Shown: positions 1-43,395 of the stretch, one piece after another | Position numbering within the stretch: the first letter of the stretch is position 1 | Layout: each line of letters starts with the position of its first letter | Source: Cristatella mucedo | Taxonomy: Eukaryota; Bryozoa; Phylactolaemata; Cristatellidae | Length of the DNA: 64,000 nucleotides | Reading direction: 5' to 3' | NCBI GenBank assembly: GCA_009760855.2 | Contig: WPIO01000003.1 | Span: forward strand, 8,452,001-8,516,000 | Notes under the pieces: generated by a model | Told to the model about the DNA's origin: nothing | The model's database searches: none | Seen by the model: only the letters and a program-made list of their open reading frames with translations | Position numbers and translations under genes: made by a program

Positions 1-789
1 TGCCAATTTTTATTTTTGCTTATCACCATCGTCATTAAGCTACCTGTGCATTTTTGTGCATGTGTTATATGTGCATGTTTTATGTGTGCCTGTGTCTGAC
101 TGTTATCGTCGTTTAATTGCTCGTGTTTTCAGAGAAATATACATGCTGTTAAAACAGAGTGATAAGGTAGACAATGTTGCAGATGAGGGTGCTTTATGTA
201 AACCCTCTGACATGGTGATCTTTTTTGGTGGCACCTTTCAGATTCCCCTGTCACTTCTAGTGCCACGAGGCACTGTAAACCACCGATTATGCTGGACCAG
301 CGAAATCCCAATCAGAAGCAAGGATTCAGAACAACATTTTGAGATGATGGCTGCTACTCTATAGTAAATCTGCAAAACCGGAAAAATCAATTCTGTTCTC
401 CCACTTTCTTGTAGGATTGCTTTCGTCGTGATGTATGTCGTCTTGTTATACGCCTGTATGTATGCTCACATGATCTGGCTGCACACAGCATCCAGCTTGT
501 GCTGCTCAGCAAGCGTGTGCGTAGGTGCATGCATTGGCAGTTACTGCTGAAATGACCCAGTGTATCGGTATTGTGTAGACAGGAACTATCCTCGCCTCTC
601 TTGTCACCTGCAGATCCTTCGGCTCCACGAGTTCCTGCCGAGCTAGCCGTGCTTGTGCACACGGCTTGCATTGCAGGTCATATTTGCTTATCTTGCATGT
701 CTTCTGTTTGTGCAATAAGACGTGGGCAAATAGTGCAAAATATGTGTCCGTCGTGAATGTCCACACCTTCTACATTGCATTACTTCTCT

Positions 790-1090
790 TATCTTCTGAC
801 TCCACTTCAAGTAGTGCATTTACTCCAAGGTATTGTCACTCACGTCTAGATCCCTTTATTCTCTCTTCGGCTTACCTCTCTAAAGTAATTGAATCCATAT
901 TTCTTGTACCACCTGACCTGTCTGAGTACGATCGTTTAGCTATACTTCTGACCAGCCTTGAATCCTTAGGAGACTGTACCGTCAGTTCTTTCGAACCTGG
1001 AGCCTAGAAATAGCTACCGACTGACCACATCCCCTAACTTGACCCATTTATAGCATAGCTAAAATCCCATTTATTCCTCTCAGTATTGGC
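790..1090 (+). repeat. Truncated CR1/L2-like LINE, C-terminal RT fragment
   Basis: The plus-strand frame reads SAFTPRYCHSRLDPFILSSA, and the same text in altered form (SASTSRFCHSRIDPFI) occurs on the minus strand near 62050-62130. It matches the region just after the reverse transcriptase domain seen in the longer copies at 18164-18567 and 52374-52740. The copy is cut short at both ends. Confidence 0.5.
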
Positions 1091-2855
1091 TTTGCCCTTA
1101 TGAATTGTTCTTTATGTGCTTGTGCATCCGGTAGTCGTGCAGGCTGTTGCCACTGATTAGTTCAAATGCTTCATTTCCGGTCTACATGAAGTGCTATAGT
1201 TTTCTCAGAGTACTGAACACGTGTGCTACTACGACCATTATTACTATTGTTATTACTAAGTTGCTTTAGTCCGACTAATCATTGCACACCCAAAGGTGGT
1301 AGTGCAGGTGTGGATAGGGGAGGAGGCTGTAAGCTGCAGTAGATGCTGTGCTGAATGAATGACTAGCGATTGTCAGGCCACATATAGTTACACTTATGCT
1401 CAGATATAATGCTGCCGAAGGACATTGCCCTTGGGATGTAGGTGTAAATGAAGGTTCAAGTTGTTGCTTTGTGTAACGTTGACAGCATGTGCATGCGCAA
1501 ACCATCACATGCACGCGTTTGTACACTTTCACATCAACACACCAATATGATGTACACAATATCGCATGCACACACTTTTGCACAGACAGCTATGTTCGGT
1601 CTTGTATATGTGCATACATTGTACAGCGCTGCTGATGCTGTGTGAAAGGCTCCCAGTGTACATATGAAGTACTGTGTACCATAAGCTCAATCTGCGCAGC
1701 AATGCCGAATTTGCGCTATGGCCGATTGGTTGTCAGCCATTCGTTGCTTCTGCTTTCTTTGCTACTACACTATTTGGTGTTCTTCGTCCAAGTTTTCCAA
1801 CCTTCGCAGTACACCCATTCTCAAAAGTCTTGTACCACCACTACGTATGAAAAAAGAATTGGTCTAACAGAGCCGGACATCCAAGAGCAGCCATCGGCTC
1901 CAGTAAACCGAGACTCCCCCGTCAAAGCAGAATAGTTAAGTAAAAGCCTACTGTTTCAAGAGCCTCGGTTATTTAGCTGCAAATGATTCCGATAGGCTAT
2001 CACCCCCCCCCCTTGCAGTGGGCAATAAAGGATTGCCTGCTTCTGAAGTCAACCCACGACATGGTTGATGGTGGTGTGCTACCACCTTCTCCCCCCTCGG
2101 CTAATACTCTGGGGTGGTTTTAGTTTGTGCATTGTGCATTTAAAAACTGCAAGTATTGTTTTGCTATGGGGGTTTGGTCATTTAAACATGGCTTCTCTAG
2201 GGACTAACAAGTTAGCTTTTTTGTAGCTTTTTGCTTCATGTGAACTTGCCTATGTCTGCACAATTGCTGTGGGCATGAGGGGAGGGTTTCCTTCCAACCG
2301 ACAAATGGCCGGCTTCTTATGGCTCATTCTGGCATAGTCCAACATGCCTAGGAGAGAGGTCACAGCTCGACAGCACCTCAAAAGGATGAAAGCAGACCTT
2401 TCATGAAATGTGCCTAAGCAGCAGAGATGTAGCATACTCAAAATCAGCCAAAGAGCAATTTATACAATTTAAAAAACTTAAAGTGAAAGTATGACTAGCA
2501 GACCGGGCTCAGTTCGCCGAAGGAAGACGACCCGATAAGACGGCTGTCACGTAAAGATGCTGGCTCTTCGGTGACCGAAATCATTCTGTTAGCTGTTAGA
2601 GTCGCTGGCGAACACTACGGTGATAAGCATAGAAACAATGTGCCTAAAGGTTTCCAGGCATGGCCCACTGAGTAGGGTTGGCAAGTGAAAGACGTTGCTT
2701 ACAAAGTGGCACAGCTTATCTCCAATGGGCTCAAGACCACCTGTACCATAGCAAACTTATGGCTCAGCATGTGTATGCCGATCTGATGCAATATGCTGGG
2801 ATTCCAAGTGCTTGAGCTCTATGGGGGACCGATTACATTTGGCAGCAGGACATGT

Positions 2856-3430
2856 ATAATAATAATAATAATTATAATAATAATACATTTGCAGCACCCT
2901 CATATGGTTTAATCTATTTCTAAGCACGACTTCTGCTTTAAAGGAAGCATATAGCTAGTAGTAGCATGCACAGTGTCAGCAGGCATAATATGGTTAGTGG
3001 CAGCATGCACTCTGTGAGCACGCTTAAGCACACAAATGACGAATCACAAGGATCCAGCAAATGCCACGAGGAACCGGTGCATTTTTAGCTTCTTTTTATA
3101 TGTCATCAAACCAAGCGATGTCATGGTGTCAGTTGGGAGTGAGTTTCAGGCTTTGAGACCATTCAAACTAAAGGCATGATCTCTGAAGGATTTGACTTTT
3201 GTTGGAGGCATAGCTAAACGATTTTAGTCAGAGGAGTGGGTGGTACGATGCTTAGCCTGGTTGGGGAGTAGTTCTGATAGGTAAGCTGGAGTCAGAGAAT
3301 GAAGGATCTTAACAGTAAGTGACATACATTCTATTGAGTTCTCCGACTTATTAAGACAGCATAATGCTTCTTTCAAAGACTTATTCCTGCACGGTAAAGT
3401 ACGACCTCGTTGTATCACTCCTCCTATTTC
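2856..3430 (-). repeat. Truncated CR1/L2-like LINE with TTA-repeat 3' tail
   Basis: Reading on the minus strand, the 5' end (about 3430) encodes LTVKILHSLTPAYLSELLPNQ, the RT C-terminal segment. The 3' end carries the family tail (TTTCTA...GGGTGCT) and a TTATTA microsatellite at 2856-2885. Between them lies the family's GGTTAGTGGCAGCATGCAC subrepeat (2990-3020). The copy is 5'-truncated and broken by stops. Confidence 0.65.
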
Positions 3431-3802
3431 ACTTATACCACTCGAGTGTTAATTAAGTAAAAGAAAATCCTATATAAGTATTATAGTTTATTTTATTATT
3501 TATTTAGTATGTTATGGTTTTTCCAATTATTGCTGTGCATGCACAGTTGTATTTCTTGTCACTACCTACATGCCTCACGGTATGTCTTCTGCTGAGGTTT
3601 TAGTAACGCGGTATTTTCGAAGGTGCTATTGTTTTACAGCTCTTGCATTTTTAGCTTTTGCCTACCAGCTTGCCAACTGCTGTCATGATAATTGCAACTG
3701 AGTGCTCCTTTTTCGTTTGTCGGCCTCTATGCTCAAAGGTCATGCTTATAAGCCGAGGTCTGATGTGTTTGCCGCTCGAAACGTCAGTACCTTACGTTTT
3801 AG

Positions 3803-35950
<32,148 letters not shown>

Positions 35951-36132
35951 CTAGCCGTAACTTTATAGATTGCAGCAGGAGTGTAGGCCTTAATTGTCAA
36001 GGCTATTGCCTCCGAGTTTTTTATATGTATGAGCTTTGTAAACATATTTGTACAAAAACACAAAGAAGCTCAGTGCATCTTCATATGTTTATTTCATGGT
36101 AGTTGTGTAATCAGTGTGTTTTAAATTATAAT

Positions 36133-36138
36133 AATAAA
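36133..36138 (+). terminator. Poly(A) signal of the BPTF gene
   Basis: AATAAA lies about 180 nt after the BPTF stop codon, in an AT-rich 3' UTR with a GT-rich stretch (TGTGTAATCAGTGTG) just upstream and ACGTGTTCTGTTGTG downstream. It is the first canonical hexamer after the stop, so it is the most likely cleavage signal. Confidence 0.65.
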
Positions 36139-36159
36139 GTGCACCGTGAATTCTGATCG

Positions 36160-36790
36160 CAGGATTTGACGTGTTCTGTTGTGCTACGGTGATGCTTATT
36201 GAGAATCATGGGCATACGATAATAATAATCTCTGTGTAGCGCCAAGAGAACTATGCTGAGTCGCAAAAAATCGTAGTGTAGAAGCTGCTGCTGTGGCTGT
36301 AAATTCGTTGAAGTAGTAAGAGGGTTTGCTACTATGCTAAGCATGCCAAATTTATGTGAATCGTGTGACAATATTTACTGACAGCCCAAAACAAGCACAT
36401 ATCCTGCTGGTGTATGTGCATTTGGTATGACGAGACGTCCCACCACTAATTAATTATCTTAGTTATCTGGCTAGTCTTAGAGGCCGCAAACTTTTCCATT
36501 GTCTCTTCTGCTGTTGCACATTCCACTAAGTCTGAGTTTTACTGAAGAGGTCAGCTACTAGTGTTGGCCGAACACTCTACCTCAGCTGCCTTTAGATATT
36601 GCTCCACAGTCGTTCTGTGGAGTTCAAATCAGGTGACTGGCTGGGCCGGTACACCGGCTCCAAACAAGGGTTCGTCAAACAGGGTTGTTCTACTTCAAAG
36701 TTATTGTTGGTCAAGCCAATTGGATTTCAAAGTTCAAAACTCTGTTAGGGAGTCAACAGGCGGCTGAGTTAAGGTAAGTTCTAGATATGG
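36160..36790. mobile_element. Tc1-like DNA transposon remnant, copy A
   Basis: Long stretches match 59440-59900: the words GACAGCA/AATATTTA, TGTCTCTTCTGCTG, ACATTCCAC, GCCGAACAC/GCCAAACAC and GTTGTTGGTCAAGC occur in the same order. On the minus strand of copy B the region reads PSHSPDLKPIEQ, the transposase signature around the last catalytic aspartate. No intact frame remains. It begins just downstream of the BPTF poly(A) signal. Confidence 0.65.
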
Positions 36791-36799
36791 CCACACAGT

Positions 36800-38362
36800 C
36801 GGTCTTTTTAACTTCAGCCCGTTAGCGAAGTCTCTGCTGACGCAGCTGCTGTCGGCTTTCGGCCGACAGGACAAACTGTAATGTATCTCGGAGTCTAGTC
36901 GTGGCTGAGCGTCTCCATTTCTAGCCGTCCCGTCCTTTCATTTAAACTGCTGGCGACAGGTACTGTTGCATAAGCACCTCCGAAGTCTTACGAAACGATG
37001 CCATCTTTTCTCACCGATATACCGATTCTTGAGCTTCCCTTCTAGCCATCGTTTCCTACTACTCGTTTACTGCTCACTCCAACTATCGCGTTTCTCATTT
37101 CTTCAATTCATCGCCTGAGCTGAGGGCTAGTGGATACCTTTTGTTTTATGTAAGCCGCCTGGGCTTCAAGTGCACCAGAAAGCCGTTCTACCGTTGCACT
37201 ATTGAAAACTACTCGCTAGCTTAACGAAAGCTTGGTCTTTAAGAAATCGCCGACGGAGGTAGACGCACGCACAGCTTTCTTTGCTGTTCAGAGCTACACG
37301 GTCATACCTGCCTGCGGGCAGCGCTGGATAAATAAATATGGCTGCTGATGCAGCTGTTTCTTTACTTGCTGTTTTTTCACTTTCTTCACTCTCTTGCTTG
37401 GGCAAACGGGTGCTGCATTAGTAGCCATGCAACTGCTTCGCTGCTGCTGCTGCTGCGGCCGAACCGAAAAGTACACGATGTTAGATGCTACAAGTCACTG
37501 CATGACGGAAACCCGGCGTTTGAGAGAAAAGTAGTAACTACAAAGTAGGTGTGGCTAAGGAATGCGGAGAGAGACTAATTACTAAAAGTGATAAGACGAA
37601 GAGAAACTCAAAAGTGAGATGATTACTAATTTTTCCGCTGCTCATATGATTGTACAAGATTATATTAGAGTGCTAGAATAGGTTCTACGCCGTTTATACG
37701 GGAAGACTTTTCCTTTTTTTTTGCACGGCTGACGATACAACATCGTCGAAAGGCCAAAAATGCTTTACATAAGATATCCTAATTTAACTACCTGTCTAAA
37801 TAAAATACTTTACCTGAAGGTAGTCTCCAAAATAGCTTTAGTAACTAAAATTCTTTGAAGCAGACTAGGAATCTAAAAATTCTCGTTTACCTGGCCGAGT
37901 TCTGTGCCCGACGACTCGCCCCGTTAATGCGAATTGCAGCTCAATGCCTTTTGGATCCGAACTGCGAATAATGCCAGTTATTTCTATGATCAAATTTTTG
38001 GTATGTGCTGTTGCCTCAGCTGCCATCTATTTGACGGATCGACCGCAATCAGTCTGTAGGATAGTAAATGGATGCAATTTTACTTTAATAGGCTCCGCCG
38101 TACGCGCGAGCACATTGCAGTCTCACCGCTCCTACTGCTCAGGAGATGAATGCAGCTATCGGATCAACAGCACAAAGCTTAGTAGATGCAATTGAGCATA
38201 TTAAACAGAACGACGCCGTGTTTTAGTGGCTGCATTCTTAACTCAAACTGGCTAATACCATATGTTTCGAAGCATCGCGTCGCAGTGTCTCTCCGTCTCG
38301 GGATTTATACTTATCTGCGGCATTACAGGGGCCAGAGGCATGACGATAGAGCCTGCACTTAC
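36800..38362. other. Intergenic or intronic DNA, no recognised gene
   Basis: Open frames are short and none shows a domain. If the minus-strand exon at 38363-38623 is real, its downstream exons should lie here, but I could not place them with matching phase and homology. A CAG/CTG-rich tract (37435-37465) is the only low-complexity feature. Confidence 0.5.
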
Positions 38363-38623
38363 TTTGCGGCCAGCATTATTGTGCGTACAAAATAGGCGCT
38401 CTGTAGGCGCCAGCGTGAATAGAAGCATCCTAATGCTCCTTTCAAGGACGATAGGGTTAGTAGCCATAGCCTCACCCAGTGCGAGGTCGCCGGGATTTTT
38501 AAGCGAGGCTGACAACCATTCGCGCGTCCTCTGCAAGGCCTGATTCTCGTGCTTCCAGTGTAGCCTGCCTCCGGTGGAGACGGCGTAGACCGCCGATGAC
38601 CGAAAGAACAACAATCGTGCCAT
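38363..38623 (-). CDS. Probable first coding exon of a small uncharacterised gene
   Basis: On the minus strand an 87-codon open stretch begins MARLLFFRSSAVYAVSTG and runs without interruption to AGRK, followed by a perfect donor AAA|GTAAGT at 38362. The frame is also open upstream to 38740, with another Met at the start. It reads out of the CpG-rich tract, as a first exon should. The N-terminus has a short hydrophobic stretch (LLFFRSSAVYAV) that could be a membrane or mitochondrial segment. Its size and the AVY pattern vaguely recall the small MICOS subunit MIC13, but that is a guess. I did not find the next exon. Candidates at lower coordinates (for example a 33-nt segment near 37830-37862 with AG and GT borders) are unconvincing. 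Confidence 0.4.
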
Positions 38624-38639
38624 TGTAACTTCTTTTTTC

Positions 38640-41600
38640 CAGCCGAGGACGGTTGCTAGACGAGCGTTACGCAGTGCACACGCAAGCGTTCGATCGGCGG
38701 ATTTCGCGCTATCGCGAGCTCTCGCCGAGAAGCCAAGCAAGTGAAGCGCTAGCTTCTTCCAAATTCGGACGACGGCTACTACTATTATGGAGTATGTAGT
38801 GGCGCCATGCTGGCTCGCTTTGCCCCCAAGTACGCAGCCGCGGCTATTTGAAGGACGAAAGAACAGCTACTTCAAGACGCCGGGGACCGACTGCACGCCG
38901 CACGAGCGGGCGAGCGCGCGAGCGGCGCGCGTTAATCTCAGGTCTCGGGTTTCCGAGCTCGGCGTCGCTGCGTGCGTCGGCACCGATGCATGCCAACGGT
39001 CCAGCTGTAATCGCAGCTGGCCGCTGCAGCCTAAACTAGCCGAGCGATCGGCGCGATTGGCGCTCGGCCGAAGCTATAGCTCAGCGCACGTCTTTGTGCC
39101 GTGAAGTTGCGTTACGACGTTTGAATTTTGAACTGCCAGCCGAGAACGTTGGCTGCGCCGCATCGTATCGCCTCCCGAGTTTCTGCGTGAAGTGAGATTC
39201 GTCGCCGGAAAGATCTTTGGCAGTTACTCGAGGTCGCCCGCGATCGCTTCTCGTAGATCGAAAATCGACGTTGCCACGGATACAGCATTTGCCGCTGCGA
39301 CCGCCTCCTTCCTCTCGGCAAGGCCAAGGGGTCGCAAGCAGAAGCTACCGAGGAAGCATCTAGAGGCGGACATTTCTAGCGACTGCGAAAAGCCATCGCG
39401 AGAGCTTGGAGGTAGGCAATAACGAGCGGTCGCCTTTCGTCGTCGGCGTGCGTACGTATCGCAATCGAAGGGCTCCCAATACACCGTACCGCATCCGAAC
39501 GCCAGCTGGTTGCGCTACAACGAACGAACACGTCCACGAGCACTCAGCCGAGAGGCGCCGAGAGGGGCCGGGACTGGTGAGATGCACTTGCTCACCCGGT
39601 CTCGGCTCACTCCCCCGGTGTGGGCTCTGGGCGGTGGCAGCGTAATACGAACCCCCGCCCGATCGCATTCGTCGGCTACATTTCCAATCGTCGAGCGCCT
39701 TCGAGCGGTCGCCGCCTCTGCTTCCTCTCCCGCTTCCCTACCGACATCCGCTTCCGCTGCGTCCGAAGTACGCTCAACGAGCGGCTCGCGCTGAGTGTTG
39801 CTCCTAATTGCCGCTTTAAACTGAGAGCCCCCCCCCCCGCACTCTGGTGCCCTTATGTCGACCGGTCCATCGGTTACCCTGACTCGTACAAATCATCTCC
39901 ACAATCGCGCCGTATTTTCTGACCACGGTGGCAATGGTGTCGACGACGAAGACACGGATGTTTGCATGCATCTGTTGGGTAGACACATCTGACCGGAGCC
40001 AAGCCGCGTGGCTGAGTGCGACGTCAGCTCAGCCTCTAACTTGCGACGCCGCTGGGTAGCTGAATAAGGTTGGCAATGTCTCAGCCGATGAGACGGGAGA
40101 CATACCGAAAATGTAGATGGGCGCGAAATAGGGTCACGTAGTGTACAGAGTTCATAAAAAGTAGCTACGGAAAAATCTGGCATTCTCCTAAAGGGATGGT
40201 CGCGTGAGGCGCGAAGTCGTACGTCCTGTGCTGATGCTAACAGTACCTCGAGTGTTTCCAGCGTTTCCCTTTGGCTATTGCTATTTCGGGTAGTTGCATT
40301 TTGTTCCCGCGTTTTTAGTCGGGCAATCATTCGTGGCACCTCTTGTGTATTGTCGCTCTGCGCCGCCGCTCGGTCGTTTCCTGTTGTCGCCGCCTGGGGC
40401 CTGGCCTGCCAACACATCTTGTGACAGACGTCGCGTTTTTGCTCGCAGGTTCGGCCGCCACTCTCGCCGATATTGCGGAAAGGATGACAACGCGCTCGCG
40501 TACCGGGTCCCTGCAGCCGTCCAAGTTCTCCGTCAGCGACTTGATGAGCCCCGGTCGTAAAGTTCGGGGCGGCGCTGTCGACGAAGCCTTGAGGCCTCTG
40601 CCGGCGGCGGAGGAGCAGACGGCGTGGCCGGCCACGTCGGCGGGCGACGGCCGCAAGCAACAGCCCGCTGTAGCCGCCGCGGCGGCCAAGCGGCGCTGCC
40701 GAGACGACGGCAGGCCGCCGAGAGCGGAAAAGCTGAGACGATTCTCGCGGGATGGTCCGGCGGGCGGCGGAGAGGGCGCCATCGACAGCAGCGCGCTCGG
40801 CGACGAGCCGGCGTCGCGTTACTTCGAAGCGCAGAGGCCTTACCTCGGCGAGCCTCTGCAGCCACTCGCTGCCGCTGCAGGCTCCGGCGCCGCCAGAGGC
40901 CGGCGATCGACGCCGAGCAGTGCGAAAGACAGGGTGAGCAGGGCCTGGATGGCGACGAGGAGCACGGCGGCGACGGCGGCGGCGGCAATGCCGCCTCCGG
41001 CAGCAGCGGTGGCGTGCCCGGCCGAGTGGCCCGACCTGCCGCCAATCCTCGCCGCTTTATCCCTGGTGCCCACCAAGGCCCTGCAGGAGCGCGCGGCAAC
41101 CGGCTCGCCGCCGTGGCAGCCATCGTCGCGGCAGCCGTCGCCGCTTGGCGCACCGACTATCGAGTGGGACCGCTCCCGCGCCTGTGCCTCCGCGTCCGAC
41201 CCGACAATGACGCCGATCGCTCGAGCGACGTCCGGCGATCGCTCGCAGAACTCGATGCGGCCGCCGGCCAACTGGACGGCCGCCGAGGGGGCGAGGCGGC
41301 GTAGCGGCGGTGGCCTGCCGAAGCCGCCGCTGCCGGAGAGCAGAGGCGCCAGCCTCGTCGAGGATCTGTTGGCCAGCGCGCCGGCCATGACAAGCGGCGC
41401 GTCGAGGCGCGTTCACGACCTGGTGGCGGCGGTGATAAGCCAGAGGCGAGCGGCGGCGACGGAGGCCGCCGCTCGAGACAGCCGTAGCCCAACCGCAGCG
41501 CCGCAGCCTGCCGAGGCGGCAAGCGGTGGAGCGCCTCAGACGAAATACATTTTTGTCAACGCCCACGCCAGGAGTGGGCCGGCTCGGCCCGCTGCCGTGG

Positions 41601-42100
41601 CGATCGGCGGCGTGACGGAGGCGCGAATGACGACGGCGGCGGGCGGCGACGCCGCAGCGCCCGGCTCAGGCCAGGCGATTTCGCCCGAATTGGTCGCACC
41701 CTCCGGGGCTGCCGCAGCGGCGCCGCCGTGCACGGGCGAGGCGGTGGCGTTCGTCAGAGCGGCCGGCCCAATGGTGAGCGCGAGTCCCGAGCTGCCGCCC
41801 GGCCAAGCGCAGCCGGGCACGTTCGTCGTACCGAGGGTGCCGGCAGCGGCGACGCTGCGCCGCCGCTTTTTGGCCGAAGCCGTGCCGCCGGCTGCCCGTC
41901 GGCGTTTGGAGGGCGAGGCGCATCGGCTACCGGCGAGGGCGGCCGCCGGCGGGTCCGAAGGCGACGAAGAGCTCGGCGAGTGGCTAATCTCGAATCGAGA
42001 GGCCGTCACCGACTCGCTCCTCTCCGTCGCTCGCGATCTACAAATCGAGCCGATCGCGGCCGTTCTGCTCGAGGGCTTCAAGGACGAAAAGGACGAGTAC
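38640..42100. promoter_or_regulatory. CpG-rich island, putative promoter region of the orphan gene
   Basis: Base composition changes sharply here from AT-rich intergenic DNA to GC-rich sequence dense in CpG, for example in 38870-39070 and 40500-41950. The part at 38640-40340 holds no convincing coding exon. Its open frames on both strands are short or are by-products of low stop-codon density. It separates the minus-strand exon at 38363-38623 from the plus-strand gene at 40484, so it may serve both. The GC-rich state continues through roughly the first 1.6 kb of the orphan CDS. Confidence 0.5.
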
Positions 42101-43060
42101 ATAGCTTGGAAGTGGATGGGCGTCTCCCTGCTGCTGGTGCTCCAGAAGTGCATCACGATGGCGACCGACCGCTACGCGCTGCCGGTGCCCGCAGGGCTTC
42201 TGAGGACATGGAATGACCTCAATCGTTTCTTCGTGCTTTATGCCAGCTGCCTCCGCGTGTGTCAGAAGCGCGGGAGATCGGACGGGCGCGTGACTTTAGC
42301 CGAGCTCCACATCAACGATTCCCTGTTCGACACCATTCTGAGAAGCGTCTTCATATCGTACACCGAAGTTTCCGACGTAGACATACCCATGCCCGACGAG
42401 CTGCAGAGATTGTCGGATTTTGTCAAAGACATTTCCCCTCCACGAGAGCGAAATCTCGTGCGGTCGGAGTCTCAAAGCATAAGGAGCCGCCAGCAGTTAG
42501 CTGCGGACTTCCACGACTACGCCAGTCGTATTTTGGAGGAGACGAACAACCAGCTATCAAGGCCTTTACCTATAATTGCTAGCGAGCCGGTTTTTTCTGG
42601 ATTGTGCCACAGCCCCTCAACTATCGTGCGAACTCTTGCTGAGGCAAGCCCGACGCCAGCACTTTCACCTTGCACTGCCGTGGGCAACCAATTCGACCCG
42701 CCGGCAGCAACCAGTGTGCTTATGGAAACTCACCTAGATGTAGCAAGTATTGCAGAGGAACAGCCGATGCTGAGGAAGGCTAGAATGAAAGTCACCCCAA
42801 CGAGAGCTCAACTGCTCTCCATGGAAATCAATCCTGACACCTACTACTCCGACAAGCATCGGCAGCTTAAGAGGAAAATAACCTGTGCAGAGTATCCGGA
42901 AGGACACGGAGAAACACACGAAAAAATGGTTTCTAGTGGCAGCACGAAGAGAAAAAGCACAGAACCACAGCTGCCTCTTAAGACTGCTAAACATTGTACA
43001 CCACCTACAGTACCCACGGTTACCAGATCAGGCAGGCTCGTGGCTAAGCCTGTTAGGTAA
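40484..43060 (+). CDS. Uncharacterised single-exon protein (about 858 aa), orphan
   Basis: A continuous frame of 905 codons from 40343; I prefer the second ATG (40484), which opens MTTRSRTGSLQPSKFSVSD. The upstream 47 codons may be 5' UTR, possibly with a splice acceptor (TTTTTGCTCGCAG) near 40449. Residues 1 to about 510 are low-complexity and Ala/Arg/Pro/Gly-rich, with no recognisable domain. Residues about 510-690 form a well-behaved, mostly helical region (EWLISNREAVTDSLLSVARD, AWKWMGVSLLLVLQKC, LNRFFVLYASCLRVC, LFDTILRSVFISYTEVSDVD). The tail is basic and ends TVTRSGRLVAKPVR. I do not recognise the family. The helical region faintly resembles a cyclin-type fold as in CDK5 activators (inference only). 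Absence of introns is unusual beside intron-rich neighbours. A poly(A) signal at 43396 supports a real transcript. Confidence 0.7.
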   Translation: MTTRSRTGSLQPSKFSVSDLMSPGRKVRGGAVDEALRPLPAAEEQTAWPATSAGDGRKQQPAVAAAAAKRRCRDDGRPPRAEKLRRFSRDGPAGGGEGAIDSSALGDEPASRYFEAQRPYLGEPLQPLAAAAGSGAARGRRSTPSSAKDRVSRAWMATRSTAATAAAAMPPPAAAVACPAEWPDLPPILAALSLVPTKALQERAATGSPPWQPSSRQPSPLGAPTIEWDRSRACASASDPTMTPIARATSGDRSQNSMRPPANWTAAEGARRRSGGGLPKPPLPESRGASLVEDLLASAPAMTSGASRRVHDLVAAVISQRRAAATEAAARDSRSPTAAPQPAEAASGGAPQTKYIFVNAHARSGPARPAAVAIGGVTEARMTTAAGGDAAAPGSGQAISPELVAPSGAAAAAPPCTGEAVAFVRAAGPMVSASPELPPGQAQPGTFVVPRVPAAATLRRRFLAEAVPPAARRRLEGEAHRLPARAAAGGSEGDEELGEWLISNREAVTDSLLSVARDLQIEPIAAVLLEGFKDEKDEYIAWKWMGVSLLLVLQKCITMATDRYALPVPAGLLRTWNDLNRFFVLYASCLRVCQKRGRSDGRVTLAELHINDSLFDTILRSVFISYTEVSDVDIPMPDELQRLSDFVKDISPPRERNLVRSESQSIRSRQQLAADFHDYASRILEETNNQLSRPLPIIASEPVFSGLCHSPSTIVRTLAEASPTPALSPCTAVGNQFDPPAATSVLMETHLDVASIAEEQPMLRKARMKVTPTRAQLLSMEINPDTYYSDKHRQLKRKITCAEYPEGHGETHEKMVSSGSTKRKSTEPQLPLKTAKHCTPPTVPTVTRSGRLVAKPVR

Positions 43061-43385
43061 TCAACACCAGGTAAATGTTGCCAAACCATATATATGTGAA
43101 TGGCTGGTGCAAGTGACTTAACGAGTCTTGGCTTTACCAATTCTCGTTCAAAGACTTCGTCTTATGACGACAAGCTCCTGATCAGCGATGACTGAGATGA
43201 TATTCTACCTGGCAGCATCTGCTGTAGCTTTCATTTTATGCCCATCTGGTGGCAGCACAGCTGTTTCTATCTTTGCTTATGTTCTCTTATCGTTTCTATG
43301 CCTATCATTGAGAGGTAACTAGAGGCAGGCTCTGATTATAACGAGCATGGCAAGCCAATTTTGTAAGATGTTTGTATAAGTTCAC

Positions 43386-43391
43386 TTTATT
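43386..43391 (-). terminator. Poly(A) signal of the PDIA6-like gene
   Basis: TTTATT on the plus strand reads AATAAA on the minus strand, 97 nt after the minus-strand stop codon at 43488-43490. This gives a compact 3' UTR that ends inside the 3' UTR of the convergent orphan gene. Confidence 0.6.
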
Positions 43392-43395
43392 TGTG

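Larger units (their letters stand above)
1..3802. other. Upstream intron or flank of BPTF; LINE debris only
   Basis: No coding exon could be supported. Open frames are short and lack splice-consistent homology. Two LINE 3' fragments are visible: a plus-strand one at about 790-1090 (reading STSSSAFTPRYCHSRLDPFI) and a minus-strand one at about 2856-3430. A partial, reversed SINE tail lies near 1995-2080. The first BPTF PHD finger would be expected just upstream of 3803 but no Cys4-His-Cys3 pattern is present. Confidence 0.6.

Noticed and set aside
2856-3030. Direct-repeat cluster resembling a CRISPR array (CATGCACAGTGTCAGCA units)
   Set aside because: Units are imperfect, without regular spacers, and recur at the same place in several LINE copies; they are LINE 3' subrepeats in a eukaryotic genome.
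1-3802. First PHD finger and DDT exons of BPTF
   Set aside because: Searched for and not found; no Cys4-His-Cys3 spacing or DDT-like text on the plus strand. They probably lie left of the window.
39893-42156. Several long minus-strand open frames (up to 255 codons) opposite the orphan gene
   Set aside because: They lie in GC-rich sequence with few stop codons, have no splice-consistent ends and read as Arg/Ala noise. The plus-strand frame is longer and its C-terminal part has ordinary composition.
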